64,000 nucleotides of DNA from Apostichopus japonicus (GCF_037975245.1 NC_092573.1:11564001-11628000); one strand, 5' to 3'; counted from the stretch's first letter, positions 23,640-35,705 are shown. The notes: generated by a model not told the origin, from the letters alone. Numbers and translations: made by a program.

Positions 23640-24990
23640 TCAGTTACTTCAATTAAAAATATTATACGACAAGGGGACTTTGGACAGGGATGTTGTAAAC
23701 AATGCCTTGTCTGTACTACAAACTAGCTCGAATTGAATTGTAAAATATACAAACCAATTTTATGCTTGATTAACAATATATGTGTTACCCTATATACTCA
23801 TAATCAATTCATCCCTCACGCATCTTGCTCTTAAATGAAATTTATACAAATCTATAAAAATAAAATAAAAATTTTAAATTTAAGTTTGATCAAGTGTAAT
23901 CTTATCGTTAAAGTTAAACATTTATGATAACCAGCATTTTGACAAAAATGTCAGGTAATAGCAAACAAAGCGAATACATGAGAAATACGTTAGGTGAGGA
24001 CATAATTATCAAAACAAAATCCATCAGATACGGCTCTCAAACCAGCAAAAGCTAAACAAAGAAGAAACAAACCATAAATGTAGCCAATCCATGGAGTTGC
24101 AGATATCATCCTAAACATTTGGGATAATGACCACTATGATATCATCACTCTGGCGGCACACGTCGACACGCGTCATCAAGTTTGAAATACATGAGCCTCG
24201 TACTCGTTGCCATCATGACCATTGACATTTTACGTTCATTAATACATTGAGATAACAAAAATAAAGGACAAATAGTTATGTATCCGCAAATTAATGCCTA
24301 GTACGAGAAAGGCACACGTGTTTCCGGGTATAGGTGTTCATTATTTAAGTAATAAAAGTACCTCAAAAATTAAAGGAACATTCCGGTGGCTGAAGTCGAT
24401 GGCTTAATAAATTATGCTGGAAAATTTCTGCATCTATAAGTCTAAATCATAACTGAATTATATGGCTAACATATTTAATGTTTCAAATTTGGTGGTATTT
24501 TGTGAATGCGTCTGGCACAGCACAATGAACGATGTTATCACAGCAATTCAGCTGAAAGATTTTTTGATTTTCTTTATAATATTTAACTCAGTTTTTCACT
24601 AAGGCAAATAATATTTATATAAAGCAAAAACTAGATAAGGTAGAAATGAGATAGATTTATTCGGCAATGAGTAAAGTTTACCATTATAAAGTCCTAAGTA
24701 TGTCATATATAATTGAATCCTCCACGTTACTAGGTTCTTTTTTCTCGGCTATGTCTGCTGTATCCGCTTTATCTACTTTGTGTACTGTCAATAGTACCGC
24801 ATATTTCGATTGTTTTAAATGCACGGACAAGCGAATGCACTCCATGTGACCTTTGGATGAGTCGGATGGGTGGCACTTAAGGAGAGGAGGGGGGGGAGGG
24901 GAATTCCAGGGGTGGGTGGGTGACTAAACATAGTTTCGTATTCCTGGTTGTACAATGGTGAAGCTAAGCTTGAATCGTCAATATAAAATA
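23640..24990. other. Intergenic upstream of the protease gene
   Basis: AT-rich sequence with no recognised exon or transposon end. A G-rich tract at 24883-24922 (ggggggggagggg, then ggggtgggtggg) could form a G-quadruplex on the plus strand. Confidence 0.5.
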
Positions 24991-25480
24991 TAAACTGTCA
25001 TGATATAGAAATTTGCAAGTACCCTGACAGGCCAAGCCCTCAGAAAGCAATGCGGGAGGTATAATATGTCAGTTGAAAACTTCTAGATATACTTTAGTGG
25101 ACCCTAAACGTGACGGACTTAGTGTGTAAGATAATGGAACGATTACTTCTGGTACGATACCTATACAACAGCTATAAAATAGAAAGCTCCTGATTAAAAC
25201 CCTGAGAGGGCTGCCAACCGTGACTGAAATAAACAGCGTCGCGTTCTGATTTTGCAGAGATTTTAAAGCCAGTCTTTTAACATTAGCAATTCCGTTAGAT
25301 TTGTGAAGATTTTCTGATCAAAAAGTAATTATACGATACTGTACACACAAAATTTAAACTGCCGCATGCAACCATCACAGTAGTCTACTGCTGAAGACAT
25401 GTAAGGAAAGGTTTAGTAGCTACAGCGTGATAGTCTGACGTCTATCTTGTCCGTGCGCGCATGCAAACAGTGATACAAGA
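24991..25480. repeat. Left arm of a ~0.5-kb inverted repeat
   Basis: This reads as the diverged reverse complement of 31734 back to 31340 followed by 29400 back to about 29308. Landmarks: tcatgatatagaaat against atttctatatcatga; gccaagccctcag against ctgagggcttggc; taacattagcaattccgtta against taacggaattgctaatgtta; and agtctgacgtctatcttgt against acaagacagacgtcagtct. Identity looks to be roughly 80-85% by eye. Confidence 0.85.
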
Positions 25481-25959
25481 GCGCTCACAAGAATATCAGC
25501 ACAAAATCAGAAGCGCGCGCTCCGAAATATTTGTCTGCATTGCATGCTGTACGTACATAATACCTCCATGCGCGCGTGTGCGTTGATCTATATACGAGTG
25601 TTCACTGTACCGTCATACACAGTGGTTTGTCAATGATATATTTGTTGTCATTTTGCAGGCGTTCATATCAACACGTACTGTACTGGGCAGTTCTCTCTCC
25701 ATTGCAAGCAGTGTAGTCTAGACGTTGGATATGTCTTGATGCGTTCTTCGTCTTAATTGTTCGAACGACTCCAATGACGGCCCGGGGTTGCAGAGTAGAA
25801 AAGGACGACATTGAAGACATAGTAAACATGACGTGCATTACTGGTTAGTGATAGAAAGTTGTCTGTCTGCATGTATGTCTATGAAGTTAGCCATGCCTAG
25901 TCTGCACCTAGTCTAGGCCTGGATATACCTTGCTTTTGCCGTGCCCCATTTGTTTGGCG

Positions 25960-27609
25960 TTAGCGCACACACTGTGTATACAGAGTGTGTATATGCAGTT
26001 TTCTATTGGATCTCTCATCGTGTTTTCACTTATCCGATGAAGCGGGAGACGAGCGCGTGGTCCTTTCCAGTGGAGTGTTAGCTCAATGGTAAACGCCGGT
26101 TCGTTCCAATCATAAGGACCCCGGTTCAATTCACTCCAAGATTAATGTATGTCGTCTAATTACAGAGTTGTTGACAATTGACAATTCATAATCATGAACG
26201 TTAAATATGAATGTAAGAGACTGACTTCGGTCAGCTTGCGGCTTTAATAAGCCAATGAGGCTTCTTCGCGAGTTCCTGCTTGCAGGAGGATCTAAATTAC
26301 ATACATACATACATCTTCGTAAGGAAGCTGTGTCCCGTTTGTCTATCGTTAGCGCACACACTGTGCTTACGGATGACTGAACGGCCCAGTTATTCTATTG
26401 GATCTTCGTAAGGAAGCTATGTCCTGTGTGTCTACCTTTAGCGCACACAATGTGTATTCCGAGGACCGGACAACCATTGTAATATCGTTGGCGCATGCAG
26501 TTTTTCCATTGGATTTTCGTAAGGAAGCTGTTTCCCGTTTGTCTATCGTTAGCGCACACACTGTGCTTACGGATGACTGAACGGCCCAGTTATTCTATTG
26601 GATCTTCGTAAGGAAGCTGTGTTCCGTTTGTCTACCATTGGCGCACACACTGGTGATACGTAAGCCCGGATGGCCATTGGTGTATCGTTAGTGCTTGCAG
26701 TTTTTCTATTGGATTTTCGTAGGGAAGCTGTGTCCCGTTTCGTATACCGTTAGCGCACACAATGTGTATTCGGAGGACCGGACAGCCCAGTTATTCTATT
26801 GGATCTTCGTAAGGAAGCTGTGTCCCGTTTGTCTACCGTTAGCGCACACAATGTGTATTCCGAGCACCGGACGGCCATTGTAATATTGTTGGCGTATGCA
26901 GTTTTTCAATTGGATTTCGTAAGGAAGCTGTTTCTCGTTTGACTAACGCGTTAGCGTACACAATGTGTATTCCGAGGACCGGACGGCCATTGATGTATCG
27001 TTGGTGCATATAGTTTTTCTATTGGATTTTCGTATGGAAGCTGTGTCCCGTTTGTATATTGTTAGCGCACACAATGTGTATTTGGAGGACCGGACGACCC
27101 AGTTATTCTATTGGATCTTCGTAAGGAAGCTGTGTCCCGTTTGTCTACCGTTAGCACACATACTGTTTATACGGAGGTCCAGGCGGTCATAGGTGTATTG
27201 GCGCTTGCATGCAGTATTTCTGTTGGATTTTCGTAAGTAAGCTGTGTTCCATTTGTTTGGCGATAGCGCACACAATGTGTATACGGAGGACCGGACCGCC
27301 ATTGGTGTATCGTTAACGCATGCAGTATTTCTATCAATTGGATCTTCGTAAGGAAGCTGTGTCCCGTTTGTCTATCGTTAGCGCAAACACTGTGTATACG
27401 GAAGCCCGGATGGTAATTGGTGTATCGTTGGCACATGCAGTTTTCTGTTGGATCTTCGCAAGGAAGCTGTGCCTCGTTAGTCTACCATTAGCGCGCACAC
27501 TGTGTATACGGAGGACCGGACGACCATTGGTTTATCATTGGCGCATGCAGTTTTTCTATTGGATCTTCGTAAGGAAGCTGTATCCTGTTTGTCTACCGTT
27601 AGCGCGCAC
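25960..27609 (+). repeat. 110-bp satellite array, about 13 monomers
   Basis: A typical monomer runs ttcgtaaggaagctgtgtcc, then gtttgtctaccgttagcgca, then cacaatgtgtattccgagga, then ccggacggccattg, then gtgtatcgttggcgcatgca, then gtttttctattggatc. Successive starts at 27345, 27455 and 27566 give a period of 110-111 bp. A SINE interrupts the array at 26071-26314. Many short frames on both strands translate the same monomer and are not genes. The right edge abuts the element at 27610 within the monomer's gttagcgcgcac. Confidence 0.95.
26071..26314 (+). mobile_element. tRNA-derived SINE, copy 1 (inside satellite)
   Basis: The head has an A-box-like tgttagctcaatggt and a B-box-like ccggttcaattcactcc. 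The body is shared with copies at 35290 and 55643 (gttgttgacaattgacaatt, gactgacttcggtcagcttg, gttcctgcttgcaggaggat). The tail is (catacata)n. Promoter boxes carry a few substitutions, so it is an older copy. Confidence 0.88.
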
Positions 27610-29307
27610 CATGGGCGCAGATCCTGGTGGGGACAGCGGGACGCGTCCCCACCCATTTTTATTGGCTTGGGCAAGTTGTAATTTCAGCGTCCCAAGTGGT
27701 TCTTATAAGAAGCAGATCTTATGAAATAATTCTAATATTAAAATAAATAATTCGATTACATTTTATGAGCCATGGTACGGGAAAGGTATTGTTTGTATAA
27801 AAGACCTCTTCAATAATAACAAGGAGCTATTGAGTTTTCAGCTTTTTAAGAGTAAGTTTAATTTACGTTGCTCATTTTTGCAACATTACTGTACTATTCG
27901 TTCTATATTCCTGGTGAATGGAAACAAGAACTAAATAACAATCTTCATGAGAATAGGGAGGGCTCATTGTTCGGTAGGATTCATTGTTATCCGTCCTTAT
28001 CACGTTATATTTACAACATTTAATTCAAAAGTTTGTCTCTCCTCCAAGTGCAGTTTCTAAATGGAACCATATTTTCAATCTTAACGACATACAATGGCGA
28101 AATATCTTTCTTATTCCATTTAAATCTCTTAGAGAGAGTATAAGCTTCAATCCTTCCAGTTTCGTTTCATTCATAGAATCCTTGGCACTAATTATCTTTT
28201 ATATCGCATGGGGAAGGAGGAAATACCTAGGTGTACTTTTTGTGGAGAAAAAGATGAACGACTTGAACATATTTTCTGGGAATGTAAAGTTACTTCTAAT
28301 TTCATTCTTGATGTGGAGCAGGCACTACTTGGTAGACAGTTTTGTTTTTCAGAACAAGACTTTTTGTTTGGTTATAAGCTTACTCTCAAACATCCCTATA
28401 AGTTTCGCATTTTTCATGCGAAATATTTCATATTTCAACAGAAAACTCTGGGTAGTATTCCCAAGGGTACATATTTCCTCTCTAAATTTAAAGGCATTTT
28501 ATAGGACATATTGTTATGTACTATAAAAGCTAAAGATAAGAAATAATAAATTGTTAGGCAATGATTGAGTTGTATTGTAATACTAAAGAACTGACAAAAT
28601 TATCATGTCTATTTGTATAAATGTCAAATGAGTCAATAAAAGAGATGGAAAAAAAATTGTCTTTACCAAATGTTGCATTTCAAATTCCCCTGTATTGAAC
28701 TTTGGCAAAGTTTGATCCAGCATTGTGCAAATGACATGCTATAAAAGATGAGAATTATTACTATTGACACTGTTAGGCATGACTTCTCCGCTGAAGTATT
28801 AACAAATTCAATCATGTGAAACATAATCTATACAAGAGACTGGTAAATTGTGGTGAGCAAAACGGACTGAGTGCGAAAAAAAAACAGTCGTTAATAACTC
28901 ACACTGTTTGTTGGCAATTTGAGCTAGCTTCACGTCCTGCGGTGTTTCCACTTTCAGTTGAATTACCTGAAGTTTGCGGCAGTATATTATTGTTTTCTGG
29001 AAAAGGGCCCCAGACCCATCGTATACAAAAGTCTACTTGGATTATTTGTCCCCTGATTTTTTTTCTGCAGACGCCCATGTATTTCCCCAAACTAAATTTC
29101 TAAGCCATGAGATCTAAAACTGAAGGAGGTTTGGGAGCATCATTGGGTCTGGGAAGTGTTATATCCGGCGATCTGCAGTTGGGAGGTATATTTGCCAACA
29201 ATATTATTGTACGCTATACGCGCGAACCCATGGTCGCGCTCCGCTTAGATAGTATCAGAGAAGAGACACACGTCCCCACCATTATTCAAGACTGATCTGC
29301 GCCCATG
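27610..29307. mobile_element. hAT-like element (CATGGGCGCAGATC ends) split by a LINE
   Basis: The left end CATGGGCGCAGATCCTGGTG and the right end ...GATCTGCGCCCATG are inverted. Its flanking parts match the shorter copy at 29988-30547: cctgtattgaactttggc, gatccagcattgtgcaaatg and tctgggaagtgtta. A LINE fragment at about 27700-28657 sits inside it. The target duplication is unclear: gcgcgcac (27602-27609) matches gcacgcac (29311-29318) at 7 of 8 positions only if three extra bases (cat) follow the right end. Confidence 0.75.
27720..28657 (+). mobile_element. LINE 3' fragment with zinc-binding RT tail (L1/Tx1-like)
   Basis: A broken coding strand carries GIVCIKDLFNNNKELLSFQL, then after stops LQSFQFRFIHRILGTNYLLY (in another frame), then an open stretch at 28208-28504 with CTFCGEKDERLEHIFWEC. 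That last motif is CX2CX8HX4C, the zinc-binding tail found after many LINE reverse transcriptases. An AATAAA at 28634 and an A-rich tail end at about 28657. Several stops and shifts show it is dead. It lies in the same strand direction as the satellite and inside the hAT-like element at 27610-29307. Confidence 0.8.
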
Positions 29308-29400
29308 CATGCACGCACGTACAAGACAGACGTCAGTCTATCACGCTTTAGATAATATACACTTTACGTAAATATGTACAGCAGAAGACTGTGTTGGTTA

Positions 29401-31339
29401 CAGTGGCGGAGAAACAGGGGGGTTGGGGGGTTTTAACCCCCCACTTTTTGAAGAGGGGGGGGGGGGTTGGCCCACACAACCAACCCCCCCTAGTTTTTGC
29501 CAGTAATGTTCTGTTATAGCCTATGTTATGTGCTCCAAATGGCGTAATAAATCAAATTCTTAAATTTGAAATTGTTAAAGTCATTTCAACCTTGTGCCTG
29601 GTAGGCTACATCAACAATTAACGACCGAAAACCGAGTTAGAATTGACCCACACATTATTTCTAGCCCCTTTCCCCCACCTTGCCCATTGGAACCTGTAGC
29701 TCATAGCGCCAACTTCACCCCACAACAGACATACACAAAATAACGTTTTGTTGCTGTTGAATAGCTTTGGAACCGTATACACTTGCCAACTTCAACGAGG
29801 TGAAGGAAGGAAAAGAAAAGGAAGAAAGAGAGAAAACGAGAAAAAGATGGAGTAGAAAATACGGCAAGAAAACGGGAAGAGAAAGAGGAACAGTGACAAA
29901 ATTATTCGAATTTGTAAAGCAAACAGCAGATATCACATCATATCATTGAGCATGAAAATGGCGTTCCACGATAAACAGCCTCCAAACCATGGGCGCAGAT
30001 CCTGGTGAGGACAGCGGGGCGCGTCCCCACCAACTTTTTTTCAGTAGTGGGGACATGATATACCGTGTCCCCACCAATTTGTCTTGACCAATAGCTGCAT
30101 TTCTAGTTCCCCTGTATTGAACTTTGGCGCAGTTTGATCCAGCATTGTGCAAATGACATGCAGCAGTTCTCATTTTATTGTATTTTATCCACAGTTGTTC
30201 AATATAGGACGGAAATCGCTTTTGCGGCAGTCTATATTTGTTTTCTGGGAGAGGACCCCAGACCCATCGTATGTACAAAAGTCTACTTGGATTATTTGTC
30301 CCCTGATTTTCTTTCTGCAGACGCCCATGTATTTCTCTAAACTAAATTTCTAAGCCATGAGATCTAAAACTTAAGGAGGTTTAGGAGCATCATCAGGTCT
30401 GGGAAGTGTTATTTCCGGCGATCTGGGAGGTATATTTGCCCAAAAAAATCGTACGCTACGCGCGAACCCATGGTCGCGCTCCGCTTAGATAGTGTCATAG
30501 AACAGACACGCGTCCCCACCATTATCCAAGACTGATCTGCGCCCATGCTCAAAACTGTCGATGTGTGTAGTGCTCGGTTTCGGAAATATCTGGTATATTT
30601 TTATTCCCTTCAACGAAATTTTTTAGTAGCCGTCTGAATTTTCGAAAATTCCCTAACCAACATTCTTCATCATACTCGTGCAATTTTGACCCGTCTGTTA
30701 GGGTTTGAAGGAGGTTTTTCTATATCGGTTGTCCATAGATGATATTTTGTGCAACATTATGGGTATGTTTTGAAGTGAATTTATTCACGAGAATTGTGAA
30801 TTTTCAAATTCTGAACAGTGGGGCGGACGGATATTGTGGGCCGCGATGAAGAATCACCTACAAAAGCAATGATCCACAGGATATGTGATGAAGTCGAACA
30901 TGATGTGTGACTGGTGACGAAGTTATAGATGAGAAAATAAGTATTTGGAAAAACTTGGTTCTCAGGCAAAAGTGTACATCTGGTTGGTCATTTTCAAGCC
31001 CGAGAAGTGCCATTTCCGGTCATCTGGGGGTACCAAAACCAGAAATTTGCTTGTACGCTGCGCGCCAACCAATGGTGGCGCTCCGCTTAGATAGTAATAC
31101 GCGCCCCCCCCCCCCCGGGTTAGAAAATCCTGCATACGCCACTGGTTAAATGCAGCTTTTCAAGGCCTGGGCAGTGCCATTTACTGCGATCTGGGAGGCA
31201 ATATTTGCCAAAAAAATCTTGTGCACTTCGCGCCAACTTATGGTGGCGCTCCATTTAGATAGTGAGCCAGCAGTTATGACTTTTTATTTCATCAATGGCC
31301 TGCAACCCCCCCACTTCTGACAAGAAATCTCCGCTACTG
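29401..31339. mobile_element. hAT-like element, 1939 bp, perfect 8-bp duplication, nested contents
   Basis: The left end is CAGTGGCGGAGAAACAGG and the right end, reversed, is CAGTAGCGGAGATTTC. Flanks gttggtta (29393-29400) and gttggtta (31340-31347) are identical. The element has no transposase. It carries the 560-bp element at 29988-30547, and two further blocks (about 30990-31140 and 31150-31265) that share 'ggcctgggcagtgccattt...ggtggcgctccgcttagatag' with other elements here. Confidence 0.85.
29988..30547. mobile_element. hAT-like element, 560 bp, nested
   Basis: The ends CATGGGCGCAGATC / GATCTGCGCCCATG are exact inverted repeats. Flanks ctccaaac (29980-29987) and ctcaaaac (30548-30555) match at 7 of 8. 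It is the compact sibling of the element at 27610-29307 and lies inside the element at 29401-31339. Confidence 0.85.
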
Positions 31340-32335
31340 GTTGGTTACATGTAGCAGTTTACATTTTGTGCGCATAGTATCTCAGTATTGCAATTATTTC
31401 ATTATCAGAAAAACTTTACAATTTTAACGGAATTGCTAATGTTAAAAGACTGGCCTTTATCATCCCTGTAAAGTCAGAACGCGACGGTGTTTATTACAGT
31501 CACGGTTGGCAGCCCTCTTAGGGTTTTAATCAGGAGCTTTCTATTTGATAGCTGTTGTAAGTGTCGTACCAGAAGTAATCCTTCCATTATCTTACACAGT
31601 ACTAAGTCCGTCACGTTTAGGGTCCGCTAAAGTATAGCTAGAAGTTGTCAACTGACAAATCATACCCCCACGTTGATATCTGAGGGCTTGGCCTGCCAGG
31701 GTGCATGCACATTTCTATATCATGACGCAGTTTAGACTTTGAGCTAGAAGAGGAGCAAGTTAAGCACACTGAACCGTCTGCTCGCACGGAGAAACATATC
31801 CAGATTTAAACACAGAATTTCTTAACTGCTTTATATATGATCTCCAATCCTCCTTATTTGTACACCATCTCTACTTTGACTCATGTTCTTTCACATTAAG
31901 GCAGGAACAAACGCTCATGGGACTGAAGATGTGGCAAAAGAAGCACTGCAGTAGGTCATATTATTTATCTTTTCTTTGTTCTTTTCTTTTTTGACGGTTA
32001 AACTTTTGTGCTGATGTACATTACTGTAATTGGGATATCTTACCTTGATGCTTTCATGTCAGCGTATTTTGGAACGATCTGGAACTCTAATTATTATGTG
32101 AATAAGGAAGATGAGTACTTAGCGGACGATCGATAAAGGTAAGAATATGTAAAGAAATTGTTCCATTAAGTTTAATAGGACAGGCCAAAAAAAAATGTAT
32201 TTTCATTGATGAAATACGAACACATTCGTAACATCCATTTCCTACATGATAAATTTGAGATATTGATAATTGAAATTGTCACGGATTATACCATAAGTAA
32301 ACATGTATGACATCATAATTGGGACGGTCAAAATA

Positions 32336-32614
32336 AGGCGCGTAGCCAAGGGGGGGGGGGGGCGAAGGGGGCAGCCCCCCTTGAGCATATTTTTTTTCAT
32401 GTTTTTATGATATCGCTAGTATTTTCAATAAAGAAAATGCTAAGATGCAACTTACAAGGCCTGGGAAGTGCCATTTCCAGCGATCTGGGAGGCATTTTCA
32501 GCCAAAATTTTCTTGTACGCTTCGCGCCAATTATGGTGGCGCTACGCTTAGATAGTTTGCAATGCCGAATCTACAGTTTCGCCCCTCCCTTGGCAAATTC
32601 CTGGCTACGCGCCT
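32336..32614. mobile_element. Short hAT-like element (AGGCGCGTAGCCA ends)
   Basis: AGGCGCGTAGCCA at the left and TGGCTACGCGCCT at the right are exact inverted repeats. Beside the left end there is a G14-type run. The interior again has 'ggcctgggaagtgccatttccag' and 'ggtggcgctacgcttagatag', shared with the elements at 29-31 kb. No target duplication could be found. Confidence 0.65.
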
Positions 32615-34375
32615 GGCTTTCAGTGCAAAATAGAAGTTTGGGAGGCACGTTTAGTAAAATTTGTGTAAAAACGTATCGTAAGAAAATAAATTCTCACTTA
32701 AAACGTCACGAACATATATACATTTCTCCTTTGTCGAACCTATCTATAGCGATAAAACACAATTTTGTCAGCAATAAACATAGAGGGCTTGGGGTTGGGT
32801 GGGGGGCTTGTACTTACAGTTACATTTGCCTCAAATTGCCATTGCCAATACGGGCAAATTGAAAATAATATTCCAGAAAGACTGGGTTGTCAGTTAACAA
32901 GAAAGTATCAAGATTGAATAAATAATTAGCACGCAACAATTAATGCGATTAATAATTATAATATGGGTTTCCAAGTCAGGTAAATTTAAATATGGTGTTG
33001 TTCATCCCACAAATATAGGTGGGTTTGGAAGAACCAGGGAAAAGTTGTGATATTCCTATAGTGGACCAAAGATTAAGCACGGTCTCAAGGCGCGGAAGTT
33101 TGAGAGAGGCAATATGGGTAAAAAGATCTTCACGATTAGTGGTAAAACTTACACTAAACATAGTAAATTGGCCTGAAAGAAAGCGTAGTGTTCTCAGATG
33201 GATCTAACGGAAAAAGACAAGTTCTATCAAGATTTGATCTTTATTCCAGAAAACCTAAAGATATAGCCATGTTGACCATTATCACGGCAGTAAAGACTAC
33301 TAGATAAGATCCAAGGTTGAACCTAATGTTTTTCCCCCATGATTGAACCAGTTCTTCAAGAACCCCGTTTGATTTTGACCAATACGAGGAGGGACAAAAT
33401 TGCTTTCATGCGAATAACTAGGGTTTTCATCCCCGAACAATCTACAGTATTTAATAAAGGGAAAGCCTGGACTGAGATTATTTATGACAGACAGATGTTT
33501 AATAGTTTATAATGCAACAGGCACTGGTTTGGAGTAAGTCGACCGTTAAGAATCATTAAGGTTCTCGCTGTCAGGTGATGTCTTTAACGCCGTACTATAC
33601 AATATGAGTTTTGGGTTCTTTCGTTGTCAATGCTCTGTCGTATGAGTTGAGAGTCTTCATCGTCCAATGTGTAGTATATATAATTATATAAGTCTGTGAA
33701 GAAATCTTCCAATCAGGATGATCACCATTATCATCATCCTGATTGGAAAATTCTATAATTGTATACATTTTACATTGAAATCGAGAGACAATTGTTGTGT
33801 GGTTGAACGCAAACCGGGTTACTGGGTTCTACGAAAATTCTGGACTGCCAAGCAGATATTTCAAATACATTCCGTATATTGTCAGGGACAATATCACAAC
33901 AAACACGTCATAGAAAAGATACAGAAACAACATTAGCGAAGAAAATATCGCGTATATTACCGGGATCGATTTTTCTCGAAACAATTATTTAGGCGGTTGT
34001 CTGGTAGAAGAAAAAAATGTATCATATGTGCCACTGGTCAACATGATAAGTAATAAGGAAAAACATTCGAGTATCTAAGTAGGTAACGTCAACATTCACA
34101 GCAAATTTTCAACACGATCTTCCTCTCAAGCAATATTTGTGAAGTACGTCATGCAAGTGACCTGTCTTATTTTTTTTAAGGGACACATACTTTGGTAAAC
34201 TCGTTGAAAAGCCGTGATCACCTATAGATCATGTTGGGTGTCTTGTTCCCTCACCCGCCTCCCCCCCCCCCCCCCCAATGATTTACATAGCCGTCCAACT
34301 GAGGTCGTTCAAAATATTGAAACATTTGGATATGCCGCCCATCCCTTCCATCCAGGCTGCTATTCTTTCTATTCG

Positions 34376-34428
34376 TTTCTCCTCCTCCTCCTCCTCCTCC
34401 TGCTCCTCCTCCTCCTCCTCCTCCTCAT
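34376..34428. repeat. (CTC)n microsatellite
   Basis: About 17 tandem ctc/tcc triplets with one tgc interruption. Confidence 0.95.
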
Positions 34429-35289
34429 CTCCGATCTTCTGGTGATTATGTCATGTTGTAGATTGACACATTTTGTTTGGTCTTCAGAATTCATAACAAC
34501 TTTGATGAGAAGTTGGCGCTATGCAGTTTTGCAAAGTTGTTGTTTGTTATGCTACATTAACCACTGAGCCTAGTTCCACGAAGTCTGGTTCTGTGCAGGA
34601 ACGAGCTAATTAACCAGTCATAACTGTGACCAACAAGAGCTCTTTTCACATTGTTAAAGGTAAGCGTGTGTATTTTTAGCAAGACGTAGTCATCATAGAC
34701 ATGCATTTGCCATGTCTGACTAGCTCAAGATCATTGAATAGCATTGGGTAGCCTATGCCTTCACCCAACTCAGTCAGGCATACAGTATGCCTAGGATGAG
34801 GGTAGCCTAGGCCTAACTGAAGTGAAGGCTAACTTAGCCTGTAACTTAGCTTAGCGTAATCAAATTCCTAAGTATGACTATGCATATGGCGCCTAGCCAT
34901 GTCTATAGCAACTGAATGGGAGCTTAATCTACAGAGTCAGTAGTGGTAGCACTTACGCAGGTTCCTTATTAGGCTTATGCCAAGTATCATTCATTGAATA
35001 GGCCTAGCTAGAGATGAAATAAATGTTGATAGGTTAGGGTTTGTGAAATTTCAATCGAAATCCAACAAAGAAAAAGCAAGTCTAGTGTTGGCTTTAAATC
35101 TAAATGATTTATAAGGGTGACTGGTAAAAACATTATTCAGTTTTGAGCAAAGTCAAGACTTCATATCTGACTAGACATCAAGGTTCAGATTCACAGACAT
35201 ATTTTAATTAAGTAGCCTACACAGGATACCGTGCAGGCATTTCATTATTTCTTGGAAAGCTTTGTGGAGATAGAATGCATTGAGAACCA

Positions 35290-35526
35290 GGAGTGTTAGC
35301 TCAGTGGTTAACGCCGGTGCCTTCCAATCATAAGGTTTCCGGTTCGAGTCACTCCAAGATTAATGTATGTCTTCTAATTACAGAGTTGTTGACAATTCAT
35401 AATCATGGACGTTAAATATGAATCTAACTTCTAAGAGACTGACTTCAGTCAGCTTGCGGCTTTGATAAACCAATGTGGCTTCTTCGCAAGTTCCTGCTTG
35501 CAGGAGGATCTAAAATACATACATTG
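35290..35526 (+). mobile_element. tRNA-derived SINE, copy 2
   Basis: This is the best-preserved head: A-box ttagctcagtggttaacg and B-box ggttcgagtcact. The same body and (catacat) tail as copies 1 and 3 follow. It lies about 150 bp upstream of the first ADPGK coding exon's acceptor region. Confidence 0.92.
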
Positions 35527-35705
35527 TACTACTGAAATGCATCCATAGGAGTAATTGGACTATAGACTGTTGGCAATTTTCCGCATAATTAAATGTATAG
35601 TCAAAACTGTATATTTAATTTTTACTTTTTTATATGCATGTTATTGAAGACCATGAAACATTTGTTTGTTTTTTCCAGTGGTCCGAGTCAAACTATTCAT
35701 TGACG

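Larger units (their letters stand above)
29308..31734. repeat. Right arm of the ~0.5-kb inverted repeat, split by an insertion
   Basis: Arm sequence occupies 29308-29400 and 31340-31734. The element at 29401-31339 is inserted between them. Without that insertion the arm aligns in reverse with 24991-25480 across the junction, including gcagtttacattttgtg against cacaaaatttaaactgc. Confidence 0.82.
31735..35289. other. Intergenic upstream of ADPGK, few features
   Basis: Apart from the short element at 32336 and the CTC microsatellite at 34376, I see no exon with protein-like content. A 16-bp perfect inverted repeat (33707-33722 and 33733-33748, spacer 10) could form a hairpin. A strong splice-donor match, aaag/gtaagcg at about 34659, could end a non-coding first exon of ADPGK. 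Confidence 0.45.

Noticed and set aside
25908-27674. Many 60-130-aa frames such as MCALTIDKRETASLRKSN
   Set aside because: They are repeated translations of the 110-bp satellite, present on both strands.
29767-29949. 60-aa Lys/Glu-rich frame (KEGKEKEEREKTRKRWSRK)
   Set aside because: Low-complexity purine tract inside a hAT-like element, with no splice context and no family signature.
24991-31734. Pair of similar 0.5-kb sequences as LTRs of a retrovirus-like element
   Set aside because: The copies are in opposite orientation, and no gag/pol coding lies between them.
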